Assembly (NCBI GenBank): GCA_019750915.1
Contig: JAIENY010000016.1
Span: forward strand, 1 to 64,000
Source: Xanthobacteraceae bacterium
Lineage (GTDB): Bacteria; Pseudomonadota; Alphaproteobacteria; Rhizobiales; Xanthobacteraceae
Direction: 5' to 3'
Length of the DNA: 64,000 bases
How positions within the stretch are numbered: position 1 is the stretch's first letter; each line of letters opens with the position of its first letter. This document shows, one piece after another, positions 20,170 through 28,353 of this stretch. The notes beneath the pieces were generated by a model that was given only the letters and a program-made list of their open reading frames with translations, ran no database searches and had not been told where the DNA came from. The position numbers and the translations under genes are program-made.

Positions 20170-20868
20170 TCAGAAATCGAGATCGATGTAATGCGCCGGT
20201 GCGGGCAGGCCGGGCAGCCATTCGTTCAGCAGCGGCCGGAACGACGGGCGTGATTTGACGCGCACGTACCACGCCTTGGCAGCATCGTCTTCGCTCCACG
20301 GCACGTCGCCGAGATAGTCGATCGCCGACAGATGCGCGGCGGCCGCGAGGTCGGCGTAGGTCGGGCGGTCACCGGCCAGAAAGTTACGTGTCCGCGCAAG
20401 CCAGCCGATATAGGCCAGATGATAACGCAGGTTTGATCGAGCGGCGCGCAGGATATCCGTCGAGGGCGCGCCGCCGCCGTGTTCGGATTTCATGAAGCGT
20501 TTGTAGACGCGTTCCGTCACAAGCGGCCCACTCACTTCCTCATGGAATTTCTCGTTGAACCACGACATCAACCGCCGCACTTCGATGCGGTCTTCCGGAG
20601 CTGCCGGCAACAACCTGCGTTCGCCGGTCTGCGGTCCAATCGTTTCATCGATGTATTCGGCAATGACACCGGCGCCCGGAATCGTCAGCCCGTCGTCGGT
20701 GACGAGTACGGGCGTGGTGCCTGCCGGATTCATCGCCAGAAACGCCTCGTCGCGCTCCCAGACTTTTTCCTCCACAAGCTCGGTCTCCAGACCGTATTCG
20801 CCCAGAACCAGCCGAACGAAGCGCGAGTGCGGACAAAAGGCGTGTTGAAACAGCGTGAGCATGACCAC
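20170..20868 (-). CDS. Glutathione S-transferase family protein
   Basis: A 232-residue protein with a thioredoxin-fold N-terminal domain (LFQHAFCPHSRFVRLVLGEYG) and the glutathione-contacting NPAGTTPVLVTDDG loop with cis-Pro. An all-helical C-terminal domain (FLAGDRPTYADLAAAAHLSA) follows. The CPHS motif resembles the Cys-containing omega/beta-like classes rather than Tyr/Ser GSTs. Likely roles are glutathione-dependent reduction or conjugation in the cytoplasm; the substrate is unknown. Confidence 0.88.
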   Translation of the reverse strand: MVMLTLFQHAFCPHSRFVRLVLGEYGLETELVEEKVWERDEAFLAMNPAGTTPVLVTDDGLTIPGAGVIAEYIDETIGPQTGERRLLPAAPEDRIEVRRLMSWFNEKFHEEVSGPLVTERVYKRFMKSEHGGGAPSTDILRAARSNLRYHLAYIGWLARTRNFLAGDRPTYADLAAAAHLSAIDYLGDVPWSEDDAAKAWYVRVKSRPSFRPLLNEWLPGLPAPAHYIDLDF

Positions 20869-21048
20869 CGTGGTTTAGCGCGCCGAATCTTAAGGAGGTC
20901 CTTAAGGAAACATTTCCGGCGAAAAGAAGGAGAGGGGCGCCCGAACCTACTCAAGATAGTCCATTGAGCAAGGCGCTTTTTGAGTCTTTTCACATTGCGG
21001 GGTCTGTTTGAATAGGCCACAACGGCGCCCGTCGCCGGTTCCTCCCCA

Positions 21049-21870
21049 TTGATGGATGATGTGATGTTGGCCGATCTTCTGAAGGCGCTTTTCCTGGGTA
21101 TTGTCGAGGGAGTCACAGAGTTCCTGCCCGTGTCCTCGACCGGACACCTCTTGCTGGCGGAACGCATATTCAATCTCGACCAGGATAATTTCTGGAAGAC
21201 GTTTGCGGTGATGATCCAGCTCGGCGCGATTCTGGCGATCCTGCTGCTCTACTTCCAGCGGCTATGGCATGTCGCGACGCATATGTTTACCGATCCGGCC
21301 GCGCGGCGGTTCGTGATCGGCGTACTCGTTGCGTTTATTCCTGCGGTGGTTCTCGGTCTGATCTTCGGCCACTTCATCAAGGCAGTGTTATTCAATCCGT
21401 GGGTGGTGTGCTTCTCGCTGATCGCGGGCGGCGCGGTGCTGCTGTGGGTCGACCGCTACGACATCAATCCGCGCTATCATAACGCGATGACATTTCCACT
21501 GCCGATGTATCTCGGTATCGGCATCGCTCAGTGCGCGGCGATGGTTCCCGGTGTATCACGCTCCGGCGCGTCGATCGTGGCAGCGATGCTGTTCGGCGCC
21601 GACAAGCGCTCCGCCGCGGAGTTTTCGTTTTTTCTGGCGATCCCGACCATGGTCGGTGCGTTTGCCTACGATTTCTACAAGGACCGCGCCGATATGACGA
21701 TGGACCACGCGCTGATCATTTTGGTCGGCTTCGTGGTGTCGTTCATTACAGCCGCGATCGTGGTAAAGACGTTTCTCGATTTCGTCACCCGCAACGGCTT
21801 TGCGTTCTTCGCCTGGTGGCGCGTCATTGTCGGCACACTCGGCCTGATCGCCTTGGCGCTTGGAAAGTAA
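21049..21870 (+). CDS. uppP: Undecaprenyl-diphosphatase (BacA/UppP)
   Basis: Integral membrane phosphatase that recycles undecaprenyl diphosphate for peptidoglycan and LPS synthesis and can give bacitracin resistance. The 273-residue product has both signature motifs, EGVTEFLPVSSTGHLLL near the N-terminus and MVPGVSRSGASIVAAM around residue 170, plus about eight hydrophobic helices. ATG 21049 is the longest start; ATG 21064 (MLADLLKALFLG) is equally possible and closer to the usual N-terminus. Confidence 0.96.
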   Translation: MMDDVMLADLLKALFLGIVEGVTEFLPVSSTGHLLLAERIFNLDQDNFWKTFAVMIQLGAILAILLLYFQRLWHVATHMFTDPAARRFVIGVLVAFIPAVVLGLIFGHFIKAVLFNPWVVCFSLIAGGAVLLWVDRYDINPRYHNAMTFPLPMYLGIGIAQCAAMVPGVSRSGASIVAAMLFGADKRSAAEFSFFLAIPTMVGAFAYDFYKDRADMTMDHALIILVGFVVSFITAAIVVKTFLDFVTRNGFAFFAWWRVIVGTLGLIALALGK

Positions 21871-21944
21871 GGCTTCCGCTCCCATCCAAACCCTGTTGCA
21901 GCGGACGGCGCATTGCGCCGGCCGAGTTCGTGGGACGGTAAAAA

Positions 21945-22910
21945 TCAGGATGCGACGCGGGTAAACTGGCCGGCCTTGCGGAAGCGCCAGAGATAGGACG
22001 GCAGGATTGCCTCCATCGACTCCGGTTGGACGCCGAGGCCTTCCAGCGTGAGGCCCGCTGCCTTGGCGGCTTCGGAAACGACATTGTCGATCTTCAGTAG
22101 TTCGACCTGATCCGGGGTCAGCTTGAAATCGCCAGGCGCGAACTGCAGGAAACTGGCCTTGAGCTTGGCAACGCCGAACGGCAACGGCACAAGCGCCGGG
22201 TGGCGGTCGATCACGCGCAGGATCATCTGGATGGCCTCGCGCATGGTCAGCACTTCGGGGCCACCGATCTCGTAGGTAGCGCCAGGCTTGGTCTTGCCGT
22301 CGACCGCGTCGGCCACAACGTCCGCGACATCGCCGACATAAACCGGTTGCAGCTTGGTATCAGCGCCGATCACCGGCAGCATCGGCGCCAGGCGAGCCAG
22401 CGCGGCAAAACGGTTGGTGAATTGATCTTCCGGCCCGAACACGACAGAGGGGCGAACGATCGTGGCACCGGGGACAGCGGAGAGCACGGCTTGCTCGCCG
22501 GCGGCCTTGGACCTGGCATAACTCGAAGCCGAATCAGCATCGGCTCCGATCGCGGAAACATGCACGACGCGGGCACCGATCCTGGCGGCGGCTTCCGCGA
22601 TGGTCTTGGCGCCTTCCGCCTGGACGGCATCGAAGGTCTGGGCGCCTCCGGGGCTGAGAATGCCGACCAGATTGACCACGACGCTGGATCCCCGCATTGC
22701 GGCCTCGATCGAAGCCGGGTAGCGCACATTGGCCTGAACCGGATTGACCTGGCTGACCTTCCCAAGGGGCTGCAGGTGGCCGGCCAGTTCCGGGCGGCGG
22801 ACGCCGACCCGCAGGCGATAATCCCGTTTGCAAAGGGACCTGACAACGTGTCGCCCCAGAAAACCCGATCCGCCGAAAACTGTGACGAGGGTATCGATGG
22901 GGGCTGCCAT
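21945..22910 (-). CDS. NDUFA9-like NAD(P)-binding SDR protein
   Basis: A 321-residue atypical short-chain dehydrogenase. It begins MAAPIDTLVTVFGGSGFLGR (dinucleotide-binding loop) and continues with VVNLVGILSPGGAQTFDAVQ and ATIVRPSVVFGPEDQF. This pattern matches the complex I NDUFA9/39-kDa subunit family, found free-standing in many alphaproteobacteria. It may assist complex I assembly or ubiquinone synthesis; the role in bacteria is not settled. ATG 22910 starts the conserved region, although the frame is open to 22973. Confidence 0.87.
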   Translation of the reverse strand: MAAPIDTLVTVFGGSGFLGRHVVRSLCKRDYRLRVGVRRPELAGHLQPLGKVSQVNPVQANVRYPASIEAAMRGSSVVVNLVGILSPGGAQTFDAVQAEGAKTIAEAAARIGARVVHVSAIGADADSASSYARSKAAGEQAVLSAVPGATIVRPSVVFGPEDQFTNRFAALARLAPMLPVIGADTKLQPVYVGDVADVVADAVDGKTKPGATYEIGGPEVLTMREAIQMILRVIDRHPALVPLPFGVAKLKASFLQFAPGDFKLTPDQVELLKIDNVVSEAAKAAGLTLEGLGVQPESMEAILPSYLWRFRKAGQFTRVAS

Positions 22911-23121
22911 GGGAACGATCCTGATTCTACCGGTTAAGCCGCGTGGGTTTTTGGCGTTTTTGCGATACGCCATCGCGATTGGGCTGTACAGACCTTATAG
23001 CGTTTTCAGGCGGCGGGGGGATGCCAGCCCACCCTGAGAAAAAGCGGCAAAAGCGAAAACTGTCGCATGGCGTCGATCGGAGTTTGACAAGCGGACAACC
23101 GATCCGTACACACGCGTCCGC

Positions 23122-23206
23122 GCCCAGGTGGTGGAATTGGTAGACACGCAGGTTTCAGGTACCTGTGCTGCAAGGCGTGAAGGTTCGAGTCCTTTCCTGG
23201 GCACCA
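23122..23206 (+). tRNA. tRNA-Leu (anticodon CAG)
   Basis: An 85-base class II tRNA with encoded CCA. The acceptor stem is GCCCAGG/CCTGGGC. The anticodon stem CAGGT/ACCTG encloses loop TTCAGGT, giving anticodon CAG (codon CUG). There is a long variable arm and a TTCGAGTC T-loop. The last 17 bases form part of the attachment repeat used by the arsenic island. Confidence 0.95.
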
Positions 23207-23209
23207 TCG
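23190..23209 (+). repeat. Left attachment site (attL) in tRNA-Leu 3' end
   Basis: The sequence TCCTTTCCTGGGCACCATCG covers the end of the tRNA T-arm, the acceptor strand, CCA and 3 further bases. An identical copy lies at 41850-41869. A weaker match continues to the right: at offset +30 from the core both copies carry ATCCGCAAAAT(A/T)AATC. Confidence 0.92.
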
Positions 23210-23293
23210 ATTAGCTAAGTGCTTCCTGCGCTGAGCAAATCCGCAAAATAAATCTCTTAGGGCTTCCGGCTTGGTACAAAAGGCTGGTACAAA

Positions 23294-23641
23294 ATGCCCT
23301 TGCCGATGGCGCGTCCATGGAAGCATCCCGACACAGGTATGTATTGGTTTCGCAGGGGCGTTCCTGCGGACTTGCGCGCTCTCGTCGGTAAGCGCGAAGA
23401 GAAGAAAAGCCTTCAGACCAAAGACCCGGCGATCGCGAAACTTCGGCATGCAGAAGCGCTTGCAGAGTTGGAAGGGCGCTGGGCAAATCTGCGAGAAGGA
23501 AATCGGTCACTTAGCGAACGAGACGCGCATTCGATCGCTGCTGCTTGGCATGACCGTTGGATTGAGGAGCACAAAAACAATCCAAACGAACAAAGCTGGC
23601 CAAAGCATTTGACTGACGCAATGACGCCGACGCGCGACTAA
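23294..23641 (+). pseudogene. Truncated site-specific integrase (N-terminal stump)
   Basis: 115 codons. The sequence MARPWKHPDTGMYWFRRGVP is the characteristic N-terminus of tyrosine integrases found in tRNA-borne alphaproteobacterial islands. The arm-binding and core-binding start is present, but the catalytic domain (Arg-His-Arg-Tyr) is missing. Near 23615 the sequence switches to a phoB-like frame, so the 3' part was lost in a deletion. It lies immediately inside attL and reads away from the tRNA, as an island integrase would. Confidence 0.85.
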
Positions 23642-24216
23642 AGGAATACCTGCCGGACCTTCTGATCCTGGATTGGATGCTTCCAGGGCTTTCGGGCATC
23701 GAGCTTTGTCGGCGGCTTCGCGGCAACCTTGAAACAAAGAGCTGGCCCATCATTATGCTTACAGCTCGTGGCGAAGAGAGCGAGCGGATCCGGGGACTGG
23801 CGACCGGTGCCGATGATTACATCGTTAAACCGTTCTCCGTACCAGAGGTTCGGGCCCGGGTGCGAGGACTGCTCCGCCGTGTAAGTCCGAGCCGGATGGC
23901 AACCATCCTTTCATATGGCGATATTGAATTGGATCGGGAGAGGCGTCGCGTGGCACGGGCAGGCCGCGCCGCCAACTTAGGCCCGACGGAGTACCGGCTG
24001 TTGGAATTCTTTCTTGAACATCCCGGTCGGGTTTTTAGCCGTGTACAGTTGCTTGACGGTGTTTGGGGACGTGACATTTACATCGATGAACGAACAGTCG
24101 ATGTCCACATTGGACGCCTTCGAAAATTACTGAATCTGAGTGGCGATCAGGATCCGATCCGGACGGTGCGCGGCGCCGGATATGCTCTCGACGATCGCTT
24201 CGCGCAGGCGTGTTAA
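23617..24216 (+). pseudogene. PhoB-type response regulator lacking its N-terminus
   Basis: The frame is open from 23617 and reads DARLKEYLPDLLILDWMLPG, the receiver segment around the phosphorylated Asp. The rest of the receiver and a complete OmpR/PhoB winged helix (RTVDVHIGRLRKLL, TVRGAGYALDD) follow. About the first 35 residues, which hold the acidic pocket, are missing. ATG 23677 could start a 179-residue product. It is joined directly to the integrase stump. A functional phosphate-type regulator is unlikely. Confidence 0.8.
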
Positions 24217-24226
24217 CCCGCAGGAT

Positions 24227-24577
24227 CTAGCCGTGTGTTTGAGCTTCTTTAGGCTCAAAAGTGAAGCCGGAGCCTCTGACCGTCTTGATCGGATGATCAT
24301 TGTCCGCGCCGCGCAGGATCTTGCGCAGGTGACCGATTTCGACGTCGACATTGTTTCCCGAGACCGTTGTGGCCGGACCCCAGACCGTTGATCGGATGAA
24401 AGCGCGGCTGATGATCTGACCTGGCCGCTCCATGAATATCTCCAGGATGCGCAACTGGCGCAGCGAAAGGTTAAGTTCAATGGTGCCTCGCCAAGCCCGC
24501 AAAGCTTCGCGATCCAAAATGAACTCTCCGCATACAATGATGGGATCTGGAAACTTTCGGCTTTGAAGTACCGACAT
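24227..24577 (-). CDS. Stand-alone OmpR/PhoB-type winged-helix protein
   Basis: A 116-residue protein that is only a DNA-binding effector domain (LSLRQLRILEIFMERPGQII, VDVEIGHLRKIL, IKTVRGSGFTFEP). No receiver domain is present, and the preceding arsJ stop is 18 bases away, so it was not simply cut off at its start here. It is the last gene of the arsRC-gapdh-arsJ operon. It may act as a phosphorylation-independent regulator or be a remnant. It converges on the broken phoB. Confidence 0.7.
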   Translation of the reverse strand: MSVLQSRKFPDPIIVCGEFILDREALRAWRGTIELNLSLRQLRILEIFMERPGQIISRAFIRSTVWGPATTVSGNNVDVEIGHLRKILRGADNDHPIKTVRGSGFTFEPKEAQTHG

Positions 24578-24595
24578 TTGCGAAGGACTCTGTGA

Positions 24596-25831
24596 TTAAA
24601 AGGCCGATTGAGCGCGCAGCGGTGAGCGCTGCGAAGGCAAGATGAACGTTAACATCCAAGACGTGACGAGCATCACGGCCGAGCCCAGGAGGCAGCCATT
24701 GATACCCGCAAGCTGATAGAGAAGGCCCGACAGAGTAATGCCGAGCAGTCGACCGGCGGCATTGGCGGCGTAATAAAAGCCGACGTCCTCTGCCGCCTTC
24801 TCTGAGCCTGCATAGGCAAGAATAAGATAGGAGTGCAGCGATGAATTGACGGCGAACGGCAGTCCGAAGAACGCCAATCCGGCGACCAAAACCAAGTCTG
24901 GGCGGCTCACGACATCGTACTGCATGACGATCATGAGGATGATCGGGACGGCTGCCAGTATCGCGCCCCATACACGGGCGCCAGGAACTTCACGACTCAG
25001 TCCGTCACTGCTACGTGCGACAAGTGAGGGCGCAATGGCCTGGATTAAGCCATAGGCAATCGTCCAGGCGGCGAGGAATCCGCCGACACTGAGGAAATTC
25101 CAGCCTTTGGCATAGAGGAAGACCGGGAGGCCGACGACAAACCAGACGTCACGAGCGCCGAACATGAAGATGCGCGCCGCTGCCAACAAATTCACGCCGC
25201 GCGATTTTGCAAAGAGTTCACGGATCGACTTCGAGGATTTGGCCTTACCGAGTTCGCGCGGCAGGGTGAGAAATCCCGCGATCATGATCAGCGCAATGAG
25301 GGCTGCCATTGCCCAAAGCGCGGCACGAAAGCCAATTAGGTCCAGCAGCAAGCCACCGATGAAAAAGCCTACGCCTTTCATGGCGTTCTTTGAGCCAGTG
25401 AACCATGCCACCCAGCGGAACAATTGGCCGCTTCCATTGGCGGAAGTAGCCTTGATCGCTGATTTTGAAGCGGTCTTGGTGACGTCCTTGGCGATGCCCG
25501 CAATGCCTTGCGAGACCACGACCCAAGCCACGGACAAGACGGCTCCCCAAGCAGGGTTCAGCAGGGAGAGCATGACCAGGCCGAAGATCTGCAAAGCCTG
25601 ACCAGTAGCGAGCATTCGGGGAATGCCGTACTTCGACGCGAAATAGCCGCCCGCGACATTGGCGACGATGCCGCCCGATTCATAAAGCAAGAATAGAAAG
25701 GCGAGTGTAAAGGGCGTGTAGCCTAACCTGAAGAAATGAAACAAAACGAGCATCCGCAGGGCGCCGTCCACCAAGGTGAACCCCCAATAGGAAGCCGTCA
25801 CGATCAGGTAGTTCCTCGCCATTGAGGTCAT
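24596..25831 (-). CDS. arsJ: ArsJ organo-arsenical efflux permease (MFS)
   Basis: A 411-residue major-facilitator protein with about 11-12 hydrophobic helices (for example [20 protein letters not shown]). Its start overlaps the stop of a GAPDH gene (ATGA), which is the diagnostic neighbour. In known systems the GAPDH makes 1-arseno-3-phosphoglycerate from arsenate and ArsJ exports it, where it hydrolyses back. The internal ATG 25831 ([11 protein letters not shown]) is chosen over the ATG at 25876 because it gives tight coupling to the GAPDH gene. Confidence 0.9.
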   Translation of the reverse strand: MTSMARNYLIVTASYWGFTLVDGALRMLVLFHFFRLGYTPFTLAFLFLLYESGGIVANVAGGYFASKYGIPRMLATGQALQIFGLVMLSLLNPAWGAVLSVAWVVVSQGIAGIAKDVTKTASKSAIKATSANGSGQLFRWVAWFTGSKNAMKGVGFFIGGLLLDLIGFRAALWAMAALIALIMIAGFLTLPRELGKAKSSKSIRELFAKSRGVNLLAAARIFMFGARDVWFVVGLPVFLYAKGWNFLSVGGFLAAWTIAYGLIQAIAPSLVARSSDGLSREVPGARVWGAILAAVPIILMIVMQYDVVSRPDLVLVAGLAFFGLPFAVNSSLHSYLILAYAGSEKAAEDVGFYYAANAAGRLLGITLSGLLYQLAGINGCLLGSAVMLVTSWMLTFILPSQRSPLRAQSAF

Positions 25832-26871
25832 AAGCCTGCCCTCCGCACAATGTTGGCAAGGTCGACCATGCGGCACGAATAGCCGATCTCGTTATCGTAC
25901 CAGGCATAGACTTTGAGCAGCGTTCCGTCTGTGACCATCGTGCTTTGCGCATCGACGATCGAGCTGCGGCTATCGTTATTGTAGTCCGCAGAAACGAGAG
26001 GCCGTTTTTCGATTCCCAGAATGCCTGCGAGCACCGTCGCTTCCGCGGCTTCAAAGAGCTGATTCACCTCAGCCGCCGTCGTTTCTCGGTTGAGTTCGAA
26101 GACGCAGTCTGTGAGGCTGGCATTTAGAACTGGTACCCGCACAGCGTGTCCATTGAGCTTGCCTTTGAGCTCTGGGTAGATAAGGGCAATTGCAGTCGCG
26201 CTGCCGGTGGTCGTGGGCTGCATCGACAACATCGCCGATCGCGCCCTTCTCAAGTCTTTGTGGGGCGCATCAACCACGACATTGGTGTTGGTCGGATCAT
26301 GAATCGTTGTGATTTGCCCATGACGAATCCCGATCGCTTCATGAATCACCTTCACCACCGGGGCCAGGCAGTTGGTTGTGCAGGAGGCGGCAGTGAGAAG
26401 GTGGTGTTTTGTGGGGTCGTAAAGTCTGTCGTTCACGCCGACGACGATATTGAGGGCGCCTTCATGTTTGACAGGGGCCGCAACGATCACCTTTTTGACG
26501 CCGCGATCGAAGTAACCTTGTAACTGATCCGGGTTGAGGAATTTTCCCGTGCATTCGAGCACGATATCGCAGCCAAGATCACCCCAAGCTACGTCCTCAG
26601 GCTTCGCTTTGTCACTGAACCCGATGCGCTTTGATCCAACGTCGAAGGATTGTTCGTCGTTCACAGTGAACGAAGTCCGCCAGCGGCCGTGGATGCTATC
26701 GAACTCCAAAAGATGTGCCGTCGCGGCGATGCCACCTTTAAGTTCGTTGACGTGAATGATGTCTAACCGGTTGTCGTGATGAGGATCGTTATCTACGCGT
26801 GAAATCCCACCGAGCGCCGCTCGAAGCGCTAAGCGCCCTATCCGGCCCATGCCGTTAATACCAACTTTCAT
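25828..26871 (-). CDS. ArsJ-associated glyceraldehyde-3-phosphate dehydrogenase
   Basis: A 347-residue GAPDH with NAD motif [19 protein letters not shown], catalytic Cys in [13 protein letters not shown], and [15 protein letters not shown] at the C-terminus. Located between the arsR-arsC fusion and arsJ and overlapping arsJ by 4 bases, it is most likely the dedicated enzyme that uses arsenate in place of phosphate. The product is the unstable 1-arseno-3-phosphoglycerate exported by ArsJ. The arsenate preference is inferred from context, not from a visible residue change. Confidence 0.9.
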   Translation of the reverse strand: MKVGINGMGRIGRLALRAALGGISRVDNDPHHDNRLDIIHVNELKGGIAATAHLLEFDSIHGRWRTSFTVNDEQSFDVGSKRIGFSDKAKPEDVAWGDLGCDIVLECTGKFLNPDQLQGYFDRGVKKVIVAAPVKHEGALNIVVGVNDRLYDPTKHHLLTAASCTTNCLAPVVKVIHEAIGIRHGQITTIHDPTNTNVVVDAPHKDLRRARSAMLSMQPTTTGSATAIALIYPELKGKLNGHAVRVPVLNASLTDCVFELNRETTAAEVNQLFEAAEATVLAGILGIEKRPLVSADYNNDSRSSIVDAQSTMVTDGTLLKVYAWYDNEIGYSCRMVDLANIVRRAGL

Positions 26872-26880
26872 TATACCCTC

Positions 26881-27741
26881 TTATGGCGCGACGCGTGTCG
26901 TATCGCCAATCTCGTCAAGACGCTTTTTGAGCGCCATGCGGTCGAGCGAAGCGAACGGAAGATTGATAAAGATCTCTATCCGCCGCCGGATCATGGCGTA
27001 GAGTTCGTTGAGTAACGTGGTGCGCTCGGTATTTGAGCCAGCGAATTTGCTTGGATCTGGAAGCGGCCAAGCACCGGTAACAAACCGATCGCCGAAATCA
27101 GGGCAGGCTTGGCCTTCGGGCGTATCACAAAGCGCGATAATGAAATCCATTCGCGGAGCGGTGGGGCCGGTAAATTCATTCCACGATTTGCTGCGCAAAT
27201 CCGACACGTCATGGCCCAGGGCTTTGAGACGCTCGATCACTTCCGGAAGAGGCGATTTAATTGGGTCCGACCCAGCGGAGTAGGCGCGGAATTTCCCGCC
27301 GGCCAGTCGATCGAGCAACGCCTCTGCCATGATCGAACGCGCGGAGTTATGAGTGCATAGAAACAGAACGTTGAAAGAGGGCAGAACAACGCTCGATTCG
27401 TCTCGGGCTTCAGGCTTCACGGCATCGGGGAAGTAACCGCAAAGCTCCGGGCGTCCTCCGCAACAGTCTTTGGCGAGGAAGTCGATCAGGGATCGAAAAG
27501 CACCTGCGTCGGCACGGTAGTTCATCGAACGGCCATCTTTTTCGACGTTCACAAGCCCCGCGCGGGCCAAAATGCTCAAGTGGTTCGACATTGTATTGTG
27601 AGGAACGTCACACCTCTTGGCGATTTCGCCTGCAGATACACTTGCAGGATGCGCGGCCAGCAGAAGCCGCATGGTCTCAAGGCGGGTTGGCTGGGCGAGC
27701 GAGCCGAAACCTTCGATTGCGGTCTGTTCTAGGGTGCTCAT
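26881..27741 (-). CDS. ArsR-ArsC fusion: arsenic-responsive repressor plus low-MW-phosphatase arsenate reductase
   Basis: A 286-residue fusion. Residues 1-110 form an ArsR winged helix (CDVPHNTMSNHLSILARAGL) ending in CCGGRPELC, three Cys that match the C-terminal As(III) site type of Acidithiobacillus ArsR. Residues about 122-260 are a thioredoxin-type ArsC with P-loop LFLCTHNSARSIMAEALL. It should derepress the operon on As(III) and reduce arsenate. It heads the operon with gapdh, arsJ and the winged-helix gene. Confidence 0.9.
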   Translation of the reverse strand: MSTLEQTAIEGFGSLAQPTRLETMRLLLAAHPASVSAGEIAKRCDVPHNTMSNHLSILARAGLVNVEKDGRSMNYRADAGAFRSLIDFLAKDCCGGRPELCGYFPDAVKPEARDESSVVLPSFNVLFLCTHNSARSIMAEALLDRLAGGKFRAYSAGSDPIKSPLPEVIERLKALGHDVSDLRSKSWNEFTGPTAPRMDFIIALCDTPEGQACPDFGDRFVTGAWPLPDPSKFAGSNTERTTLLNELYAMIRRRIEIFINLPFASLDRMALKKRLDEIGDTTRVAP

Positions 27742-27751
27742 TTGTGAAAGT

Positions 27752-27796
27752 CCGTCATGTCCATATGTCTACGTTTATGGACAAGTTATATGACGG
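27752..27796. promoter_or_regulatory. Candidate ArsR operator upstream of the arsR-arsC fusion
   Basis: Inverted repeat GTCCATA (27759-27765) / TATGGAC (27776-27782), 7-bp arms with a 10-base spacer, 17 bases upstream of the start. A second pair, CCGTCAT (27752-27758) / ATGACGG (27790-27796), flanks it with a slightly shifted centre. Position and dyad fit an ArsR-family operator; binding is inferred. Confidence 0.55.
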
Positions 27797-27958
27797 CAGC
27801 ATGACTGGGCAAGACCTCGTGAGGCCTTTGCGAGACTTTTCCTTGAAAAGGAACCGATAGAGACCGTCAGCCGGGTATCCGTCCAGCTAATTGGATCGCT
27901 GCGAATACTCGGAGTGTCAGCAGACGCAATGAGCCCCGCTTAAAGACGGGTTAAATTC

Positions 27959-28342
27959 CTATTTTTGATTGCCGTCCTTATCGAAGGATTTGAGGAACGC
28001 GGTGACGTCTTTGATCTCCTGATCATTCTTCAAACCGGCGAAGGCCATCTTCGTCCCTTTCACCGTGCCCTGCGGGTCCCGAATGTATTTGGCAAACTCG
28101 TCTTCGGTCCACGTGATTCCGGATTGCTTGTTTGCGTCAGAGTAAGAGAACCCTGGCACCGAACCTGCTCGTCTTCCGATCAGGCCGTTTAGCTCGGGAC
28201 CGATCTTATTCTTGGCGCCTGGTCCGACCGAATGGCATGCGATGCACTTATTGAATACCCTGCGGCCGGCGTCGACGTCCTGCGCATGAGCTGAGGTTAT
28301 TCCGATAAACGAGAGCGCGAAGATACTCGCAGTCAATTTCAT
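27959..28342 (-). CDS. aioD: Class I cytochrome c of the arsenite oxidase operon
   Basis: A 127-residue periplasmic c-type cytochrome. It has a signal peptide (MKLTASIFALSFIGITSAHA), haem-binding CIACH, and the distal Met in KGTKMAFAGLKN, typical of mitochondrial-like cytochrome c. It is the last gene of the aioBA cluster and is the probable electron acceptor of arsenite oxidase, passing electrons to the terminal oxidase. The gene symbol follows position; the ATG at 28357 would place charged residues before the signal peptide. Confidence 0.85.
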   Translation of the reverse strand: MKLTASIFALSFIGITSAHAQDVDAGRRVFNKCIACHSVGPGAKNKIGPELNGLIGRRAGSVPGFSYSDANKQSGITWTEDEFAKYIRDPQGTVKGTKMAFAGLKNDQEIKDVTAFLKSFDKDGNQK

Positions 28343-28353
28343 CCGTTTCTTCC

